This document shows, piece by piece, positions 10,710-23,728 of a stretch of 64,000 nucleotides of DNA (its first letter is position 1; the number at the start of each line of letters is the position of its first letter). Location of the stretch: assembly GCA_038503035.1 (NCBI GenBank), contig JAVSML010024616.1:442068-506067 (forward strand), written 5' to 3'. A program made the translations under genes and the position numbers. The DNA is from Crocodylus rhombifer. Its lineage: Eukaryota > Chordata > Crocodylia > Crocodylidae. The notes under the pieces were generated by a model. It saw nothing but the letters and a program-made list of their open reading frames with translations, was not told where the DNA came from and did not search any database.

Positions 10710-11515
10710 TGCATTGCATACTAGGAAGTCAGGCTAACAGGCCTATAGATGCCCAGATCACCTTCCTTCTCCTCTCTATAGATGACTTGCTGGTACTGAT
10801 TAATTTATTAATAGAATGCAAGACATGTAAAACCATCAAATGACAGTTTTGCAAAATTCTATTTTCCCATTCATCCAAAGTGTCTTTTTTAAATAAGTGT
10901 ATAAATACCATTCATTTTTTTATCATCCTAGTAAAAGGTCACTCAGTTTTTGTATTCAGACTGATAGATCATCTTTATGATATTGCAAGGCTGGTTTATG
11001 ACAAGACATAGATTTTGACTTGCATGTGGGGGAGAAAAAAATGTATTAATACAAGCAGAATGTGGTTATATAAAGCCAGGGGTAAATGATACCAAAAATT
11101 CAGAGGGATACTTCATGTTAACATCCCAACTTGTCATTAATCACCTTTCTCTGAATATCCACACAGCTGGTAGCCAGAATTCTAGTGCCTGTCAATCCTG
11201 AGTGCAGTAGGTGGAAAAGGGACCAACTTAAACTAAGTTCATATCCCAAATGGGCTAGCTGAATTGAGGCAGGACAACAACTGCAGTTCTTCCATTCAAG
11301 GGCCGTTCTTTTTGAGGAATGCCTTTTGTTAAGGATATAGTAATAATCCATTCCTGAGTATTTCCCCGGTACTATTGAGATGCTGTGCCTCCTCCTGCAT
11401 TCCACACATTAGTACAATGTTCCTCCCAAAATTGATATGGGGCTACTTCATGTTCATGCCCAACTCCTAACAGGTGGCAACCAGAGTCTTGGACTTATGT
11501 ATGTTAGCCACACTT
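10710..11515. other. SDCCAG8 intron, no gene recognised
   Basis: Nothing was recognised here beyond short chance frames on both strands. Confidence 0.4.
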
Positions 11516-11519
11516 GCCT

Positions 11520-12100
11520 ACATAGAAACATAGTACATAATAAAAACGTAACAAAACAGTACAACATAAGCGTTATGTAAGTGCTCAGACTCCCTGTATT
11601 CTTGGACATTAGACCAAGTGATACAAGACAGACCCTAACATCATTATGGGCAATAGAGACAAGAGATGATGAAAATCACCTGCTTCATCAACTGTTAACT
11701 GAATACTTGAACAGAACATTGAAGCTTAAGAGGCTCAAAGGTTGTATACCATTTGTACATGAAGCCCTGAAGCTCCTGGAAGAGCTTGGGGATACTGAAC
11801 CAAAGGTATGGTCAGCAATGGAGTGGGCCAACAGCTGGGAAATGTCAGATCTATTCCAACAGCATTTTATACCAACACCAAACAAGCCTCCTATCGAGTA
11901 TGACCTTGACAGAGAAGCCTGGATCAAGCTGAACAAACTTGAGATTTGGATATGGATACTTCAAAACAACACTTCACAAGATGAACATCTTGGACAGTCC
12001 CCTGTATGAATGCGGTGTCCAACAGTATAGGACTTAATCAAAAGCCATAATCTCTACAAATGCCCTGATGGGGCAGATGGAATCCATACATTAAGTGATA
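11520..12100 (+). mobile_element. LINE ORF2 C-terminal fragment with a long open frame
   Basis: A 142-codon frame at 11581-12009 has an RT C-terminal organisation: DIRPSDTRQTL, then RLKGCIPFVHEALKLLEEL, then FIPTPNKPPIEYDLDREAW and KLNKLEIW. This matches the post-RT region of jockey/CR1-group LINEs (pattern HPFVPAA...RLRTFIP...AWVKLNRLRTG). The zinc-knuckle tail continues past the stop in degraded form to about 12100 (LYKCPDGADGIHTLSD). A second, more damaged copy lies at 40590-40935 on the same strand. Confidence 0.7.
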
Positions 12101-12109
12101 ATACCAGAC

Positions 12110-12390
12110 AGAGTGCACATCTACACACGGCTCTACAGCACTACTGTTACTGCGCTGTCATTTAGTACTTCTTTTTGGAAGCACTAAATGACGGCACAGT
12201 AACACTTTGTACTGCACTGTGCACACGGTTATTTTTAGCTGCTGCGTCACCATAGCGATACACTAAACTGAGGGAGCACATCACTACGGCAACATAGCTA
12301 CACGGTCACGTTTTTTGCCCATGGACACTACATCACCATAGTGTGTTGCTATGGTGATTATAACATCACGTGTAGGCATGTCCAGTGGCT
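12110..12390. repeat. Palindromic repeat block, probable foldback element
   Basis: A 24-base arm at 12146-12169 pairs with 12180-12203 at 21 of 24 positions around a 10-base loop. Downstream, gtcaccatagcgata (near 12247) pairs with the segment around gttgctatggtgat (near 12345). The block ends near gtgtaggcatgtcc. No clear target duplication was found. Confidence 0.65.
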
Positions 12391-14277
12391 CATTAATTTG
12401 AAAGTTGGTGTCTGATGCCATATGAAAGAGAGAGCACCCAGACTATTTTCATTATTCGGTGCAATTGGCATAATTGTCAGTTTTCAGAAGTAAACATCAC
12501 TGTACTATTAATGAAGGCTTCCTAGTATGCTTTATAGCCCAAATGAAGTTTTTTGCCAGTGAAATCCTAGAAATATAGGCCTGAAAACAGATACCCTCAA
12601 AGGTGCAGAAGTAGACACAGCACCAGAGAGTGGTGCAAACAGAGATCCATAATGAAATCCCATTTAGTTCTGTTATCAAGATAACTCCCAAGAGCATACA
12701 TCTGTTTTAATCTTGGCAGCAAGTTGCTTGTGGTGAAGAGATTGAGACCTTCTGTCCCACAGAGTGTTCCAAGTAGATTAAAAAAAACTATGAGCCCCCA
12801 ACTGAAAAAAACCCTCAAATTGGCTCATTTCTGTCCCAGCCATATCAACATCCTTTAATCACTAGGTTCTGTTCTTGGAGCCACTCTTATTTTGCTGGGT
12901 GTTCAACTGGATGCCTAAAATGGCTGACTTGATATACCTCGGCAACTAGTTTTTCCCCAAACACGGGAAAGACCCCAAGCTACTGATCCAAGAAGTGAAT
13001 CAAAGTATTCATATTGTAGCAGGCTCACTGAAGTCAAATGATCTAAGTATTAGCAAGCAATAACAAGAAAACTGACATGTTGTATATCACTTCAGGCATC
13101 TGCTGAAGATATGCAAAGCAATACAGGAAATGGTGCAACTCATGTATATAGCCTTTTCAATACAGATTCATCTCTGAAAGGCAAATCTCCGTCCTCCCGC
13201 TTGAAATGCACACAATTTAACACTTTTGAGCAAGTCCTGATAATTTAGCCCAGTTAAAATTTTGAGCATTTAAATCCCTGCCTAATTATATTCACCTTAT
13301 TTTTTTCCTTCCATATTGTGTTGCATCTGTGTGTTTAAAGTTCAGTTTTCTGTGCTGTATCCCTGTGATATTTTCAGGACATAAAATAGGATGTTTCCAA
13401 ATACCAACCAGAGACCGATACTATGCAGCAGTTCAGCAGCAAATACCTACTTTGGGTATTCAACAATAATTGGGATCTGTATATTGGCCTTAAGTGAACT
13501 CACACTAGTAGTAAAATCTAACTACCAACCATTTGGCAAACTACTATAAGCAGTAGCAAATTTGCTTCTGAGTTTGATCTTTGGATATACCTCTCTCTGA
13601 GATTTTAGACTAAAGCTGTTTAAAGTATGCTATTTTCATATTGCAGAGAACTTAAAATGAGGACAGATGAGTATTGCTTAAAGCTGCCTTGCAAAGCTGT
13701 TATGAAAATTTACCAGCTCAGCACAAAATCTGCACACTCACCTTTTACAAAGGTGATCAAATCTAATTATAATTTATTTTCCTAACAACGAAAGGAATTA
13801 AAATTTAGTAAGGCTGTGGGGTGGTCTCTTTCCCAGGATAACCATGGGATTTTGATTGTTTTTACTGAAACTTGTTCTGTTCCTAATGAAGTCCATATAA
13901 CTGTAGATGTTCTTATTATCTGTACAGATATATAATCCTTGTTTGAATCCTATTGAGAATTTGGCTTCAATTATGCCTTGTGTCCATGAGTTCCACATCT
14001 AAGAGGTGGCAGCAGAAGTAGCAATCCCCCCATCCCAGGATGGTCTATTCCACGGCTCATTGGTGGGTCTTGAGATGACGAAAGAGGTGTATCTTATAAA
14101 AATAAATAAAAAAATATTTTTATCATTTTAAATCTTTAAAGAATATACTTTAATGCATTTCAATATAAATGAGCATCTCGTTGTGTTGAGACAGTAGACA
14201 TATGTTAGCATACATACTATTAAATTATCAATCAATATTGATAATTTTCTCTCTCTTTTTTTAATTCTCTTCTTTAA
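12391..14277. other. SDCCAG8 intron, no gene recognised
   Basis: AT-rich, apparently single-copy sequence. No exon or transposon signature was recognised. Confidence 0.4.
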
Positions 14278-14375
14278 TACAATATTTACTCAAATATAAG
14301 ATGAGATTTTTTTTTTTCCCCAATCATCATGGCAGAGGAGTGAGGGGAAGCTCCTTCTCTTACATTTGTATATAA
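14278..14375 (+). mobile_element. Tc1/mariner-like element, 5' end only
   Basis: The segment tacaatatttactcaaata and the following T-run and ccaatcatcatgg match the first 100 bases of the complete element at 61156-61905. The matching other end lies at 16185-16345, so the two may be halves of one interrupted copy. Confidence 0.6.
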
Positions 14376-14714
14376 GGAAACGTTATTAAATACATTGCCC
14401 ATCATTAACCTTCTGCAAAAAACAGCATGTGCTCAGTAATGGAAACCAACTATCAAGTTAATTTAAATGCAGCCATCACTGAGCATGACTGTAAAACACA
14501 TGGCCCATATTTGGCAAACAAGTTGACAGGAAGCTACCACAAGGATAGGTATAGTACAGCCAGTCTGAATAAGGTGTATCTAACTGCCCATTGGGTGCAG
14601 TCCCCCTCAGCACTCTCTCTTTTTGAAGTCATGGTGAGTTGCTGTATTGAATACGTTTTGACTTCCTCTTCACCCCCACAGCCAAGCTGTGCCTTTTTTT
14701 TTACAGATCTAGAT

Positions 14715-15490
14715 CAGGGACAGAAGTTGCACATAAACGAGTTTAAGTGATTAGAAACTGGTTTAAACCTGTAATGAAACAGGAGCTCAGTGCACGTAAA
14801 CTAGTTTCAAAGCTAAATCTGGTTGAATGTATCAGACTTAACTGGTTTGGGTCAATCCATTTTATGAAATTTCTGTCCCAGACCCCTTCCTAGTTCAAGT
14901 TAAATCAGAGTCCACCCCAGGATCCCAACATGTTTTGCAGCCCTAGACTGGGCTGTCTGCTCCAGAGAGCAGGGCTGATCCCACCCCTCTGCTCCCTAGC
15001 TGGAGCAGTGAGGGCTGCCTGACAGGAGGGTGGAGGGGGTAAGCCCAGTCTGCAGGGGGAGGGGGGATGCCCCCCACCCCGGCACACCCCAGCTGGGGTC
15101 TGGGGCTAGGGAGGGGGTTTAAACACCCCTTCCCCTGATCACACTTAATGCTGACTGTAACTGGACTACAAATCCCAGAGGCACCTAGAAGCAGGAAGAG
15201 GAAGTGATAAGCAACCCTGTGGAATCCTGCTACTCTGATTCTGTACTGCAAATGCTAGAGACCTTGGCAGCAGCAGGAAGAGGAAATGAACATACAGCCC
15301 ATGCTGGCTGCATGCCAGAGAGCCATGCTGTAATGCCCCCAGGCTTCTGGTCTGAGCCACTGCAGGCATGTGGCTGCATTTCCTGAAATAAAGGTATGCG
15401 TCTTTTCACTTAAGTTTCAGTTTAATTTCTGCAGCTTAGACTAAATTGCAAAGACTGAATCAATTCAGCCTTGGACTTTTTGACTGTCTG
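14715..15490. mobile_element. Possible MITE with GC-rich core
   Basis: The ends are AT-rich with gttta/taaac-rich segments (near 14740-14830 and 15400-15470). Loosely similar termini are CAGGGACAG and the complement of CTGTCTG. The core, 14930-15130, is G/C-rich. I found no matching target duplication, so the boundaries are uncertain. Confidence 0.35.
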
Positions 15491-16184
15491 TACTTAGCCT
15501 AAATGTCTGGCAAACATCACCAAATGGGGCCTCAAGCTGTTCACTCAAAATCCTTCTCTTCCCCTCTCTCTCAGCCTGTCGCATATGATTAGTGTGGCCT
15601 TGACCTCCATGAGGTAGAGCTAGACCAGGCTGTCCGGCACTTCATCTGCCAGGAGCAGATTTTTGGAGCATGCCAGGACTTGGCAAGAACACCTGGTTGT
15701 AGTCATAGGGAGGCAGATAATTAACACGTGTCCATTGTGGGGAATATCTGGAATGCACGCACATAGTGAACAGTGTTGAGCTGTGGGGTCACCATGGCTT
15801 GAAATGCTGTTGACTTTTCTGGGGGCCAGCCCAATGAACTATATAGTAATCATGAGCCTTTTGGCTTTGGGCTGATATCATGCACAGTTGGTACTATACG
15901 TAGGTCCAAAAGTGTTGCCTAAAAATATGTTTGTAGAGTACATGTGCTAAAATTTAGAGTGGTTTCAAAAAAAGGTAAATTTCTCAATTCTGGATGAATT
16001 AGATTACTACAGGCATGTTTATTTCAAAGTCATTTTTTTCAAATTTGCCCCTTCCATGTGCTCAGGGAATGTGGGGTCTCACAGTAAGTGGAGGTGGGGA
16101 GAAGGAGGAGGAGGGCCTTTAGGAGGAAGAAGGTGTTGGTAGAGGGCAAGGGAGGCACCTGTCCTCCTCCCAAATCTCTTTTCT
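15491..16184. other. SDCCAG8 intron, unclassified
   Basis: It contains a moderately GC-balanced stretch (15570-15930) that looks like an eroded repeat, then a purine-rich stretch around 16090-16160. No coding motif was accepted. Confidence 0.35.
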
Positions 16185-16345
16185 TTGACATAGCAATGGG
16201 AGGGGGACAAATTCAAGGCAGACCTCCAATAGTTAGATTCTACACCTGGCAGATTGTAACAAATATATATATATACATATTTTCCATATATAGAGTCTAA
16301 TTATTGGGAGGTTGTCTTACATTCAAGTAAATATGGTATTAAACC
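16185..16345 (+). mobile_element. Tc1/mariner-like element, 3' end only
   Basis: The sequence gggagggggacaaattcaag to attcaagtaaatatggta matches the last 160 bases of the element at 61156-61905, including taattattgggagg and the terminal attcaagtaaat. It includes a short TA-rich run near 16263-16275. Confidence 0.6.
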
Positions 16346-16847
16346 ATGCTGTTCTTTTGATCATACATAATATATTTTTTTCCATAGTTCTAATAATTTT
16401 CATTACTCACTTCTGCATGTCCTCTACAGAGAGAGGTATCCATGTTAAATATCAAAATAGCAATAAAATAAATATAAACTGCATGCACATTGGCAATGCT
16501 TTGAAAACCATACAGTAGCCTGGCCTGAGGAGATGACAGTGTAAAGGTGTGATCCTTCGGTCACTAGTCAGAGGAATTGCACTGAAATAAAGATTTTTAT
16601 GAGTGGGCCCAAGGGGGCAAACCGTGAGAGCTGCTTAGCATCTATAACTCTTCTGTGTATTGGGTGGGAGTATGGCAGGTATTCATGACTTGGTTCTAAA
16701 TTAAGATAGGGGTTGTGAGAGATGGCTAATGTGGAAGGAATGAGAAGGGGTTGATCTAAATTTGTTCTTAATTTCCTTTTTTGGAAAAAAATTGTGAAAT
16801 AAGCATGTTGGTTTGGGAAAGGAAATTAATTTTCAAAAATATATTGG

Positions 16848-17175
16848 CTACCTGTAGACATGCTGGTTCACTTCTAATTAGAACACCTCAAAGCAGACTC
16901 CATTAATTGAGTCTTCTCCACATTCTAATTGGAACGCTCCAGCATTGCCTCACTGTCGCATGTGTTAAGGTCCTTCAGATTTTAAAATGGTTGTGGGGTT
17001 GCTTTAACTAAAACTTGTCGAATTAGTTAATTTAAAGTGCCCCCATGGCCATTTAAAAATGCAGGGGGCTTAATGTTTATGATGGTGTAAACCGTTTTTA
17101 ATCAGAGCAGCTGTTAGGAACCATTCTAATTAAAATGGCCCCTCCTCACCATCCCTGAGCATGTGTATATGCACC
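16848..17175. mobile_element. Short DNA transposon (MITE)
   Basis: The ends are partly inverted: ctacctgtagacatgct at the left and the complement of agcatgtgtatatgcacc at the right. TATTGG occurs immediately outside both ends (16842-16847 and 17176-17181). The interior is rich in ctaatta/taattag. It has no coding capacity. Confidence 0.5.
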
Positions 17176-17181
17176 TATTGG

Positions 17182-19914
17182 TTTTAAACCTGGTGGCCGG
17201 ATTCTGATGTCAGTTATAGGTTTCCCAGCATACCTCTAGCTGGCTCAATGAATTTCTTCAATTCAATAGATGTCGGGGTGCTGAAGGCTTCAGGATTAGG
17301 GCCTAGCTCCAAACTTGATTGCCATAATTGTGTGGCTTACAACATAGCACCATCATATTAATGGCTGTCATTTTTAAAGACTGTTATTTCCAGTGACCAC
17401 AAATAACCCATAAGAAAACCAGCTTTTGATGTGCTACGTCTGTCTCTGCTTCTGTGAGCTGGCGTAACTCTATTAATGGTAAGTCCTGCAGTGGTGCACT
17501 CCTGCATGCACTTGGTCTTTAAGTTTCAGATTTTTTGAGTCACCCATGTACAAAAGTAGTCTTCTGCTTTTTCAAATAATGGCTTTCTTTCCTTGTTTGT
17601 ATAACTATAACAGCTGAACCCATTTTCTTCAAACTTTCAGGAATATGTCCTTTTTTAAACTTTACCTTTAGATTCAAAACAGCCATGAACACCTGCAAAG
17701 GATGAATATTTGAAAACACATGAGCTTAATAAACCTGGTAACCTTAATTCTTGCTTCCACAAAAGCTCTTGTTATTTGCTTTACGATGTCCTATATGTAT
17801 TGGGTAATGACACAAAAATGTGTGCCTCCTATAAATAATGATTCCAGCTAAGGGTCTTTTTATAACATAATGCACAAACAAGCTGAAATGAGATGCGTGT
17901 CATTGGGAAATGGCTTTAAAAGCCTGGACACAAGTTTGAATTTTCTCACTGGCTCCCCTTAACGTTACCCTGCATCAATAAAATCCGCAGGAATGTGTCT
18001 ACCATCTTGTCCTTTTAAAATGCCCATTTTTAATAGCAATGAGACACAATGCATTTCTGAGGGATTATTGCATTTCTCAGGTGGCTGAAGCCACTCACCC
18101 TTCATCCTTGTGCCTTACAATGCATTCGAGGTGAGCAATAACCCCCAGCAAGGCACTGCCTGTCTTATCTTATTGCTTAATTATTATACCTATTTAATGC
18201 TACTTAGAACATTGTCAGCTGTTGAGAAAAGGTAATTATCACTAGTCAAATGAAAAACACTTTTTTGGCTGCCTTGCGGATACACATTTTACTGGTACCT
18301 TGATACATAATGAAGCCTGATAGCAAAACTTTTGCTTGTCTCTTCTTCAAGCCACAGCTGTTTCCCTGCTAAATTCATCCCATCTGTCTCCCCTTCCGTA
18401 AGGCTGTAGGCAGTATAGCATAAGTACAGAAGCAGTTCAGTGCTATTTTGGATAAACATAGCTGAAATTTGAATCTTTGCCATTTGCAATGCACACATTT
18501 TGTTTTACTGCTGTAAAGAGAACTGTCAAAATAAAAACTACATGGATAATTTACTGAAATACAGTCAAATAAAAGGATGATCAAAGGGGAAAAAATGAAA
18601 ATGTGTGTGTAGGGTCAGTCTTGATATCTGAGTAATATAATCATTGACCTTTTGACATGGATGGCTTTAAAGCTATTGGCAACGAGCACTCAGAGCACTT
18701 TGAATTAAAGTGTAGCACAAAGAAGTTCATATCCTGGTGCCAAAAGGTTAACAGTAACATGTACCCATTTGTGATAGTGCCACATGTGGTAGCTGACAGG
18801 CTATCAAATTTGACTCACTTTTTTTCTACGTGCATATATCATTTATTGCATCAGTTAATGTCTTCCTATAGTTTAGTACTTAGGATCACTTCTACAATAT
18901 GTTTCATTCCCAGTAGAAATGTGAGGCACCGTTAACTGCTTTTGCCAGGAAGGTTAACCATCTCCACCTACCTAGTGTATTAGTTGACATGGTCAAATAC
19001 ATGTTCTTGCTTTATGTTGTACATGAAAGAATGTTTCTAAACTGGATAGGGCTAAACTTTGTGTCTGAAATGTGCAGACTTCCTAGAACCAGAGATTCAA
19101 ATCCCCAGAGGGTCTACTCAGCACATTGTCACTGCAATGTAGATAAGTTTAACACTTGATTGTACAAGAGGACCATAAAAATAATGACGTGCCTATTCTG
19201 TGTGGGCATTAAAGATTCCCTGGTACTACTTGCAAGAATTGGAATTTGGCATTATATCTTCACTACAGTTTCCCTTCTACATTGTTGCATGGTATGCTGC
19301 CCATCTCAAATGTGGCTCTATTGCATTAACACCTAGTCACACAGTCAGTAAAGTACTTCTGAAACTTTTGGGAGGAAAGCTGAAGAAAACCTGAAGAGCT
19401 TTTCTGTAGTTACTTTCTATATGAACGTGAGGTGTCCTATGGCCAATCCCACATTTTGTAAATGTAGCATCTTAGACTAAGAATTAATTCTTCTAAAACC
19501 ACAATTTGTTTTTAAAAAGTAGAAATGGACCAAACTATATTTTACTTGACCTAGAAAATTTTCTCCTTGCAAAGAAAGCAAAACCAAAATCAGTCAACTT
19601 GAGGGAACAGTAAACTGACCCTAATAGAAAATTCATCTAAGTGTTAAAGGTGACTAAAATACTTTGGAAAAATATTGAGGTGACTTACCACTAGTAACTA
19701 CAGTTACTGATCATTCCATACTATGTAGCAGGTCCCAAGAGGCCAAAATTTCTACAATCTAAGATTAGTTTCATCAGCACAGAAAGAAAGGTGTGATCCT
19801 ATCCCATCTCTATCTTAAGTGGTACTTATGCAACTTTTAGGATTCTGTCACTATACCTGAGCCTATTCTACCCCCAAAAATGGTCACAAAAATGTTAAGA
19901 TGTTTGGATTCATT
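17182..19914. other. SDCCAG8 intron, mostly single copy
   Basis: No exon was recognised. The stretch 17880-18260 has balanced composition and several homeodomain-like TAATTA motifs, and could be a conserved noncoding element. That is a guess without alignment. Confidence 0.35.
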
Positions 19915-19998
19915 ATGTGCATCCAGTTCTGGGGTGGGGGGTCAGACTCAATCTGCTAAGGTCCCTTCTGACTCTAATATCTATAAATCTATAAAAAG
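19915..19998 (+). mobile_element. CR1 3' terminus, very short insertion
   Basis: The sequence ggggggtcagactcaatctg ... ggtcccttctgactctaata ends in tandem atctataa units. This is the CR1 3'UTR tail with its terminal 8-base repeats on the + strand, heavily 5' truncated. Confidence 0.75.
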
Positions 19999-19999
19999 A

Positions 20000-22900
20000 T
20001 TCCTAGACCACTGGGCTGCTGCTCATGCTTAGAAACAAGCTAGAACAGCCACCTAAGTGGCTGACTCCCACATGAGCTCTATTGCAGTTCATTTCCGTCA
20101 AGGAAGAGCATAATAAACTCCACATAAGCCTCTGATCCTCTTAGAGGGAAAAAAGCACATAATGTAACTGCCTGAAGCTGAGTTTATCCTATTCAGGTTG
20201 GCTTATGGAGCAGAAAGGAATGCAAGAGCCATTGGCCCAGAAGTGCAGCCTGCAAGGTAGAGACCATATCCTAGTGAGGAAGCCTCTCTGCTGGAAGAGA
20301 GGAAGCTCTGGGTTCTCCTGCCCTCTTGTACTGCTTATGCACTTTTAATTAAAGAGTAACTGGATAAAATGCATAAATGGTAGTGGGAACAGGGGCCAGC
20401 CTCCTTCCCAGGGGAGTCCCACCCTTGCCACAGAGTGATATTCCACCTTGCTTACATTTCATTAGGCCCCATGAATTTTTCACTTCTGTTTGTGTAAAGT
20501 ACACAGTAGGAGCTCTTCTCAGCACATGTAGCAGTATACTGCAACAGGCTCACAAAATACTACTCACTGCCATAAAATGCAGCATTGGGATCAGTATTGT
20601 AGAATACTGTAAGTATCTTTTTCTTTTAGTTAGAGTTGGAATAAAATTTACGCAGTAGGGCTATACATTTGAAATATTTACAGTTGTGATCTATAGCGTA
20701 GATACAGATGTGGATGGTTTTATCCAGGAGTCTGAATTTCAGTTTAGTTGCTAAAACTAAGCCGTATGCTACTAACATAAACAGTGACCGCATTAGGACC
20801 AGAGCCCTAGTTCTTCAGCTTGAAGAAACACAGGACTCTAGCATTGGAATCAAATGCTAATCTCCCCAGGCCAGCAATAGTAGTAAGTTCCCTATCCTTT
20901 CTGTGGGCCAGTCAGTTGTGACCACTATCACGGGTATAGGGGCAGTACATGTTGAACTTCAGATAGCAGAATGCTGTGAGGTTTTCAATTTTGAAGGCCT
21001 TGTAGGTCTAAGCAGAACGCTTACATCGGAAGCCTCTGTCCAGCTTGACTTGACTGTTTTCTTCATGTTACCTCTCTGAAGTGTTTAAATGAAGGTGGCA
21101 TGCTCTGGTAAATTATGGGAATTCTAGCCAGCTTCTGCACAATCATTTAGATGAAGGACACTGCAGGTTGGAGCTAGATAAAGATTAAAAAAACAGGGAG
21201 AAGTTTGTACAGTACAGTATCCAGAGCTCAAAGGTACATCCACAAGTATATGTTTTTATCAACTTCAACTAAGAGGGTTGTTGTAAGCTCCCCTGGAAAA
21301 CTATAAGGCCCATTATACTGCAATACAGAACCAAGGGCTAGGACCTTCTTGCATTTAAAAAAAAAAATGTAAGGCCAAATTGTGTAAGTCCTACAAGACC
21401 AGGACCTATCTTTTAGAAACAGTATACATTGGCTTGATTAGGTGTATTTTTGAGACCACAGTTTAAAACATTTTCAGTACAAGGAAAATATTGAATGTTT
21501 AAAAAAGGGTCTGTTCACTGTTCCAGTATGCTTCACCCCTCCCTTCTCTCCCTTCCTCCCCAAAAAGGCATGCTCCTGTGCTATTTTCTCTATAGGAAGG
21601 TCTATTAGAGTTCATTAGAGTTTGTCAGCTAGCTGTGGTTGGTATGTACTAGAGGACCGATATCTTCAGGCACAACTAGTGCAACAGACCCACTGAGCTT
21701 TTTCAAAACCAAATGGCAAACAGCAACACAACAATCTGAAAAAAAAATCCAAGTGGAATTTCCAGTATGGCACAGGAAATTGCATAATGGGTACACCCAA
21801 AATTTCTAAACAAATTAAAGCAAAAGAAAAGACCACAAACAAAGTTAAAGCAAAGTGGCTTTAGAGTAATGAAACTACTTTCCTTTTTTATCATATCTCT
21901 GAAGTGTTTAAATAAAAGTAGTGTGTTCTGGTAAAATCTAACTAACATTGTTTAGTCTCTTTTCTAATATTGTTTCATATCTAATTTGTTCAATGAAAAG
22001 TGTTTTGTCAGAAGTATGTATACCAACAGTATGATCACAGTCCTTGCTTACACAGGATTTAAATGATTCCTACGAATGAAGTTCCAGATATTTTTCTAGT
22101 TTTGGGTCAGTGTAACAAGATGATCTGTTTTTCTTTGGCATCATTTGTCACTGGGTACGTCCAGATATTGTTCAGGATTTTCTTCTCCATTTCCAGATGG
22201 ATTTGCTCATTGTTCACAAGCCTCTGAATGTGTACTCTATTCAGTGGGGAGCAGAGAGACAGAAGAAAGAGGACAGATAAGAATAGCTAGCACTAAAGGA
22301 AAATGGAAAGCGCTGAGAGAAGCAGATTATAAATAAAATGACAGAAAGAGAAATGCCTAGGGTTTTAATGGTATAATTTTTGTGCTAATTACTGTTACCA
22401 GACTAATTTTGACACCCCCTCTTTTCAAGTGGAGGAATATGTATTTGTACCACCAAATATGTTTTAAAGCGGTCTCCCAAGATTTTTCTGAAGTTGCATT
22501 TCTGAATTAGCATTTCTGTCAACTGTGCAGTGAATAAAATGTCTGCTTGTTTAAGTTCTTTAAACTCACTTACTTGATTGCCTACTCCCTTGTGAGATGC
22601 ACAATTCACCGTAATAAGACCTATTAAAAACTTTATAGCATACTGTTACCCATCATTCTATTCTATCCATCCTCGTATATAAAAATGCTGTTATTTTGAT
22701 AAATAATTCATTGAACTGGCAAGATACTGCCAAGAAGACCTAGAGCTGGCTCTTAGAACTTAGACTGGGAAAAAGGAAGAACAGCATGTATCTGCCATAT
22801 ATCTTTATTTCATTTTTGTTGAAAATAGTGCTTATCTTATTAGTGCCATATCACTAATGAAAATTTTCCAGTTTTTTAAAATGTGGCTCTTCTTGCCTGC

Positions 22901-23720
22901 CAAAAATTATCCAGAGTTTTGGCAAAATGAATTTGTTTTCACATTTTTCAAATGCATCTCCAGGGTTTTCTTCCCCTTACAATATTTCCTGGAGGTTTTT
23001 TTTTTAATGCTGTCATGACTTTCACTGTCAAATTATCAAATATTGTTGCAATTAGTAATCCATGGATTTGTTAAATACATTGTTTAAATAGTATTGCTGA
23101 TATACACGGTGCTTTACAGATCTTTATTTAAAAGAAATTCTTTACCTCAAAGAGTTTAACAGGTAAGCATCAAAACCTGTTCCACTTAGCACATATCCAC
23201 AAGCAGGCTGTGGTCTAAAACTGAGCCAGTTTTTGTCATATATATTACAGCTTAACATCTTGACTTGGCATGTCTTTGTTCTCTGTTCCAGCATTTCCTT
23301 GGTTCTGTTGTTTGGCACTGATGAAGCTTAATACTCAGTATCTCAGAGGTGTTGGTATGTTTGTGTATTTTCAAGCATTTGAACCCCATAAAAATGGAGT
23401 TTTGTCACTCATAGACATGTAAACCTTATGTACACCAGAAGTCTTGTGTTTCTGATGCATTAGCATCACCAAAACTTCAGCAGTTTATTTCTGGTTTTTG
23501 TGTTTTCCTGATCCCAGGTCTCTGTGGGGCAGGGTCTGGGATCAGTGCTGTTGAGGGATCCTGGTCTTATGTGTGGAAAAGAAAACAGATTAGTGCAGTG
23601 TTATTTCTGAAGTTAGATATTATAAGAAAGAAAGGATGTATAATTAATATGGAATATTTATTGGTTGCCTTAGTGTAAAAAAATAAACAAAACAAAGAAA
23701 AACATGGCTTCTGTGTCACT
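20000..23720. other. SDCCAG8 intron, mostly single copy
   Basis: No exon or RNA gene was recognised. A short direct repeat is present (21073-21111 and 21896-21934, starting tctctgaagtgtttaaat), about 820 bases apart. Confidence 0.4.
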
Positions 23721-23728
23721 TTCTAGGA

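Noticed and set aside
14427..14750. 107-codon + frame
   Set aside because: No recognisable domain; its end runs into the start of a possible MITE.
15570..15930. Possible Harbinger-type transposase remnant on the - strand
   Set aside because: A few residues (YYIVHWAG) look suggestive, but no catalytic residues or termini support it.
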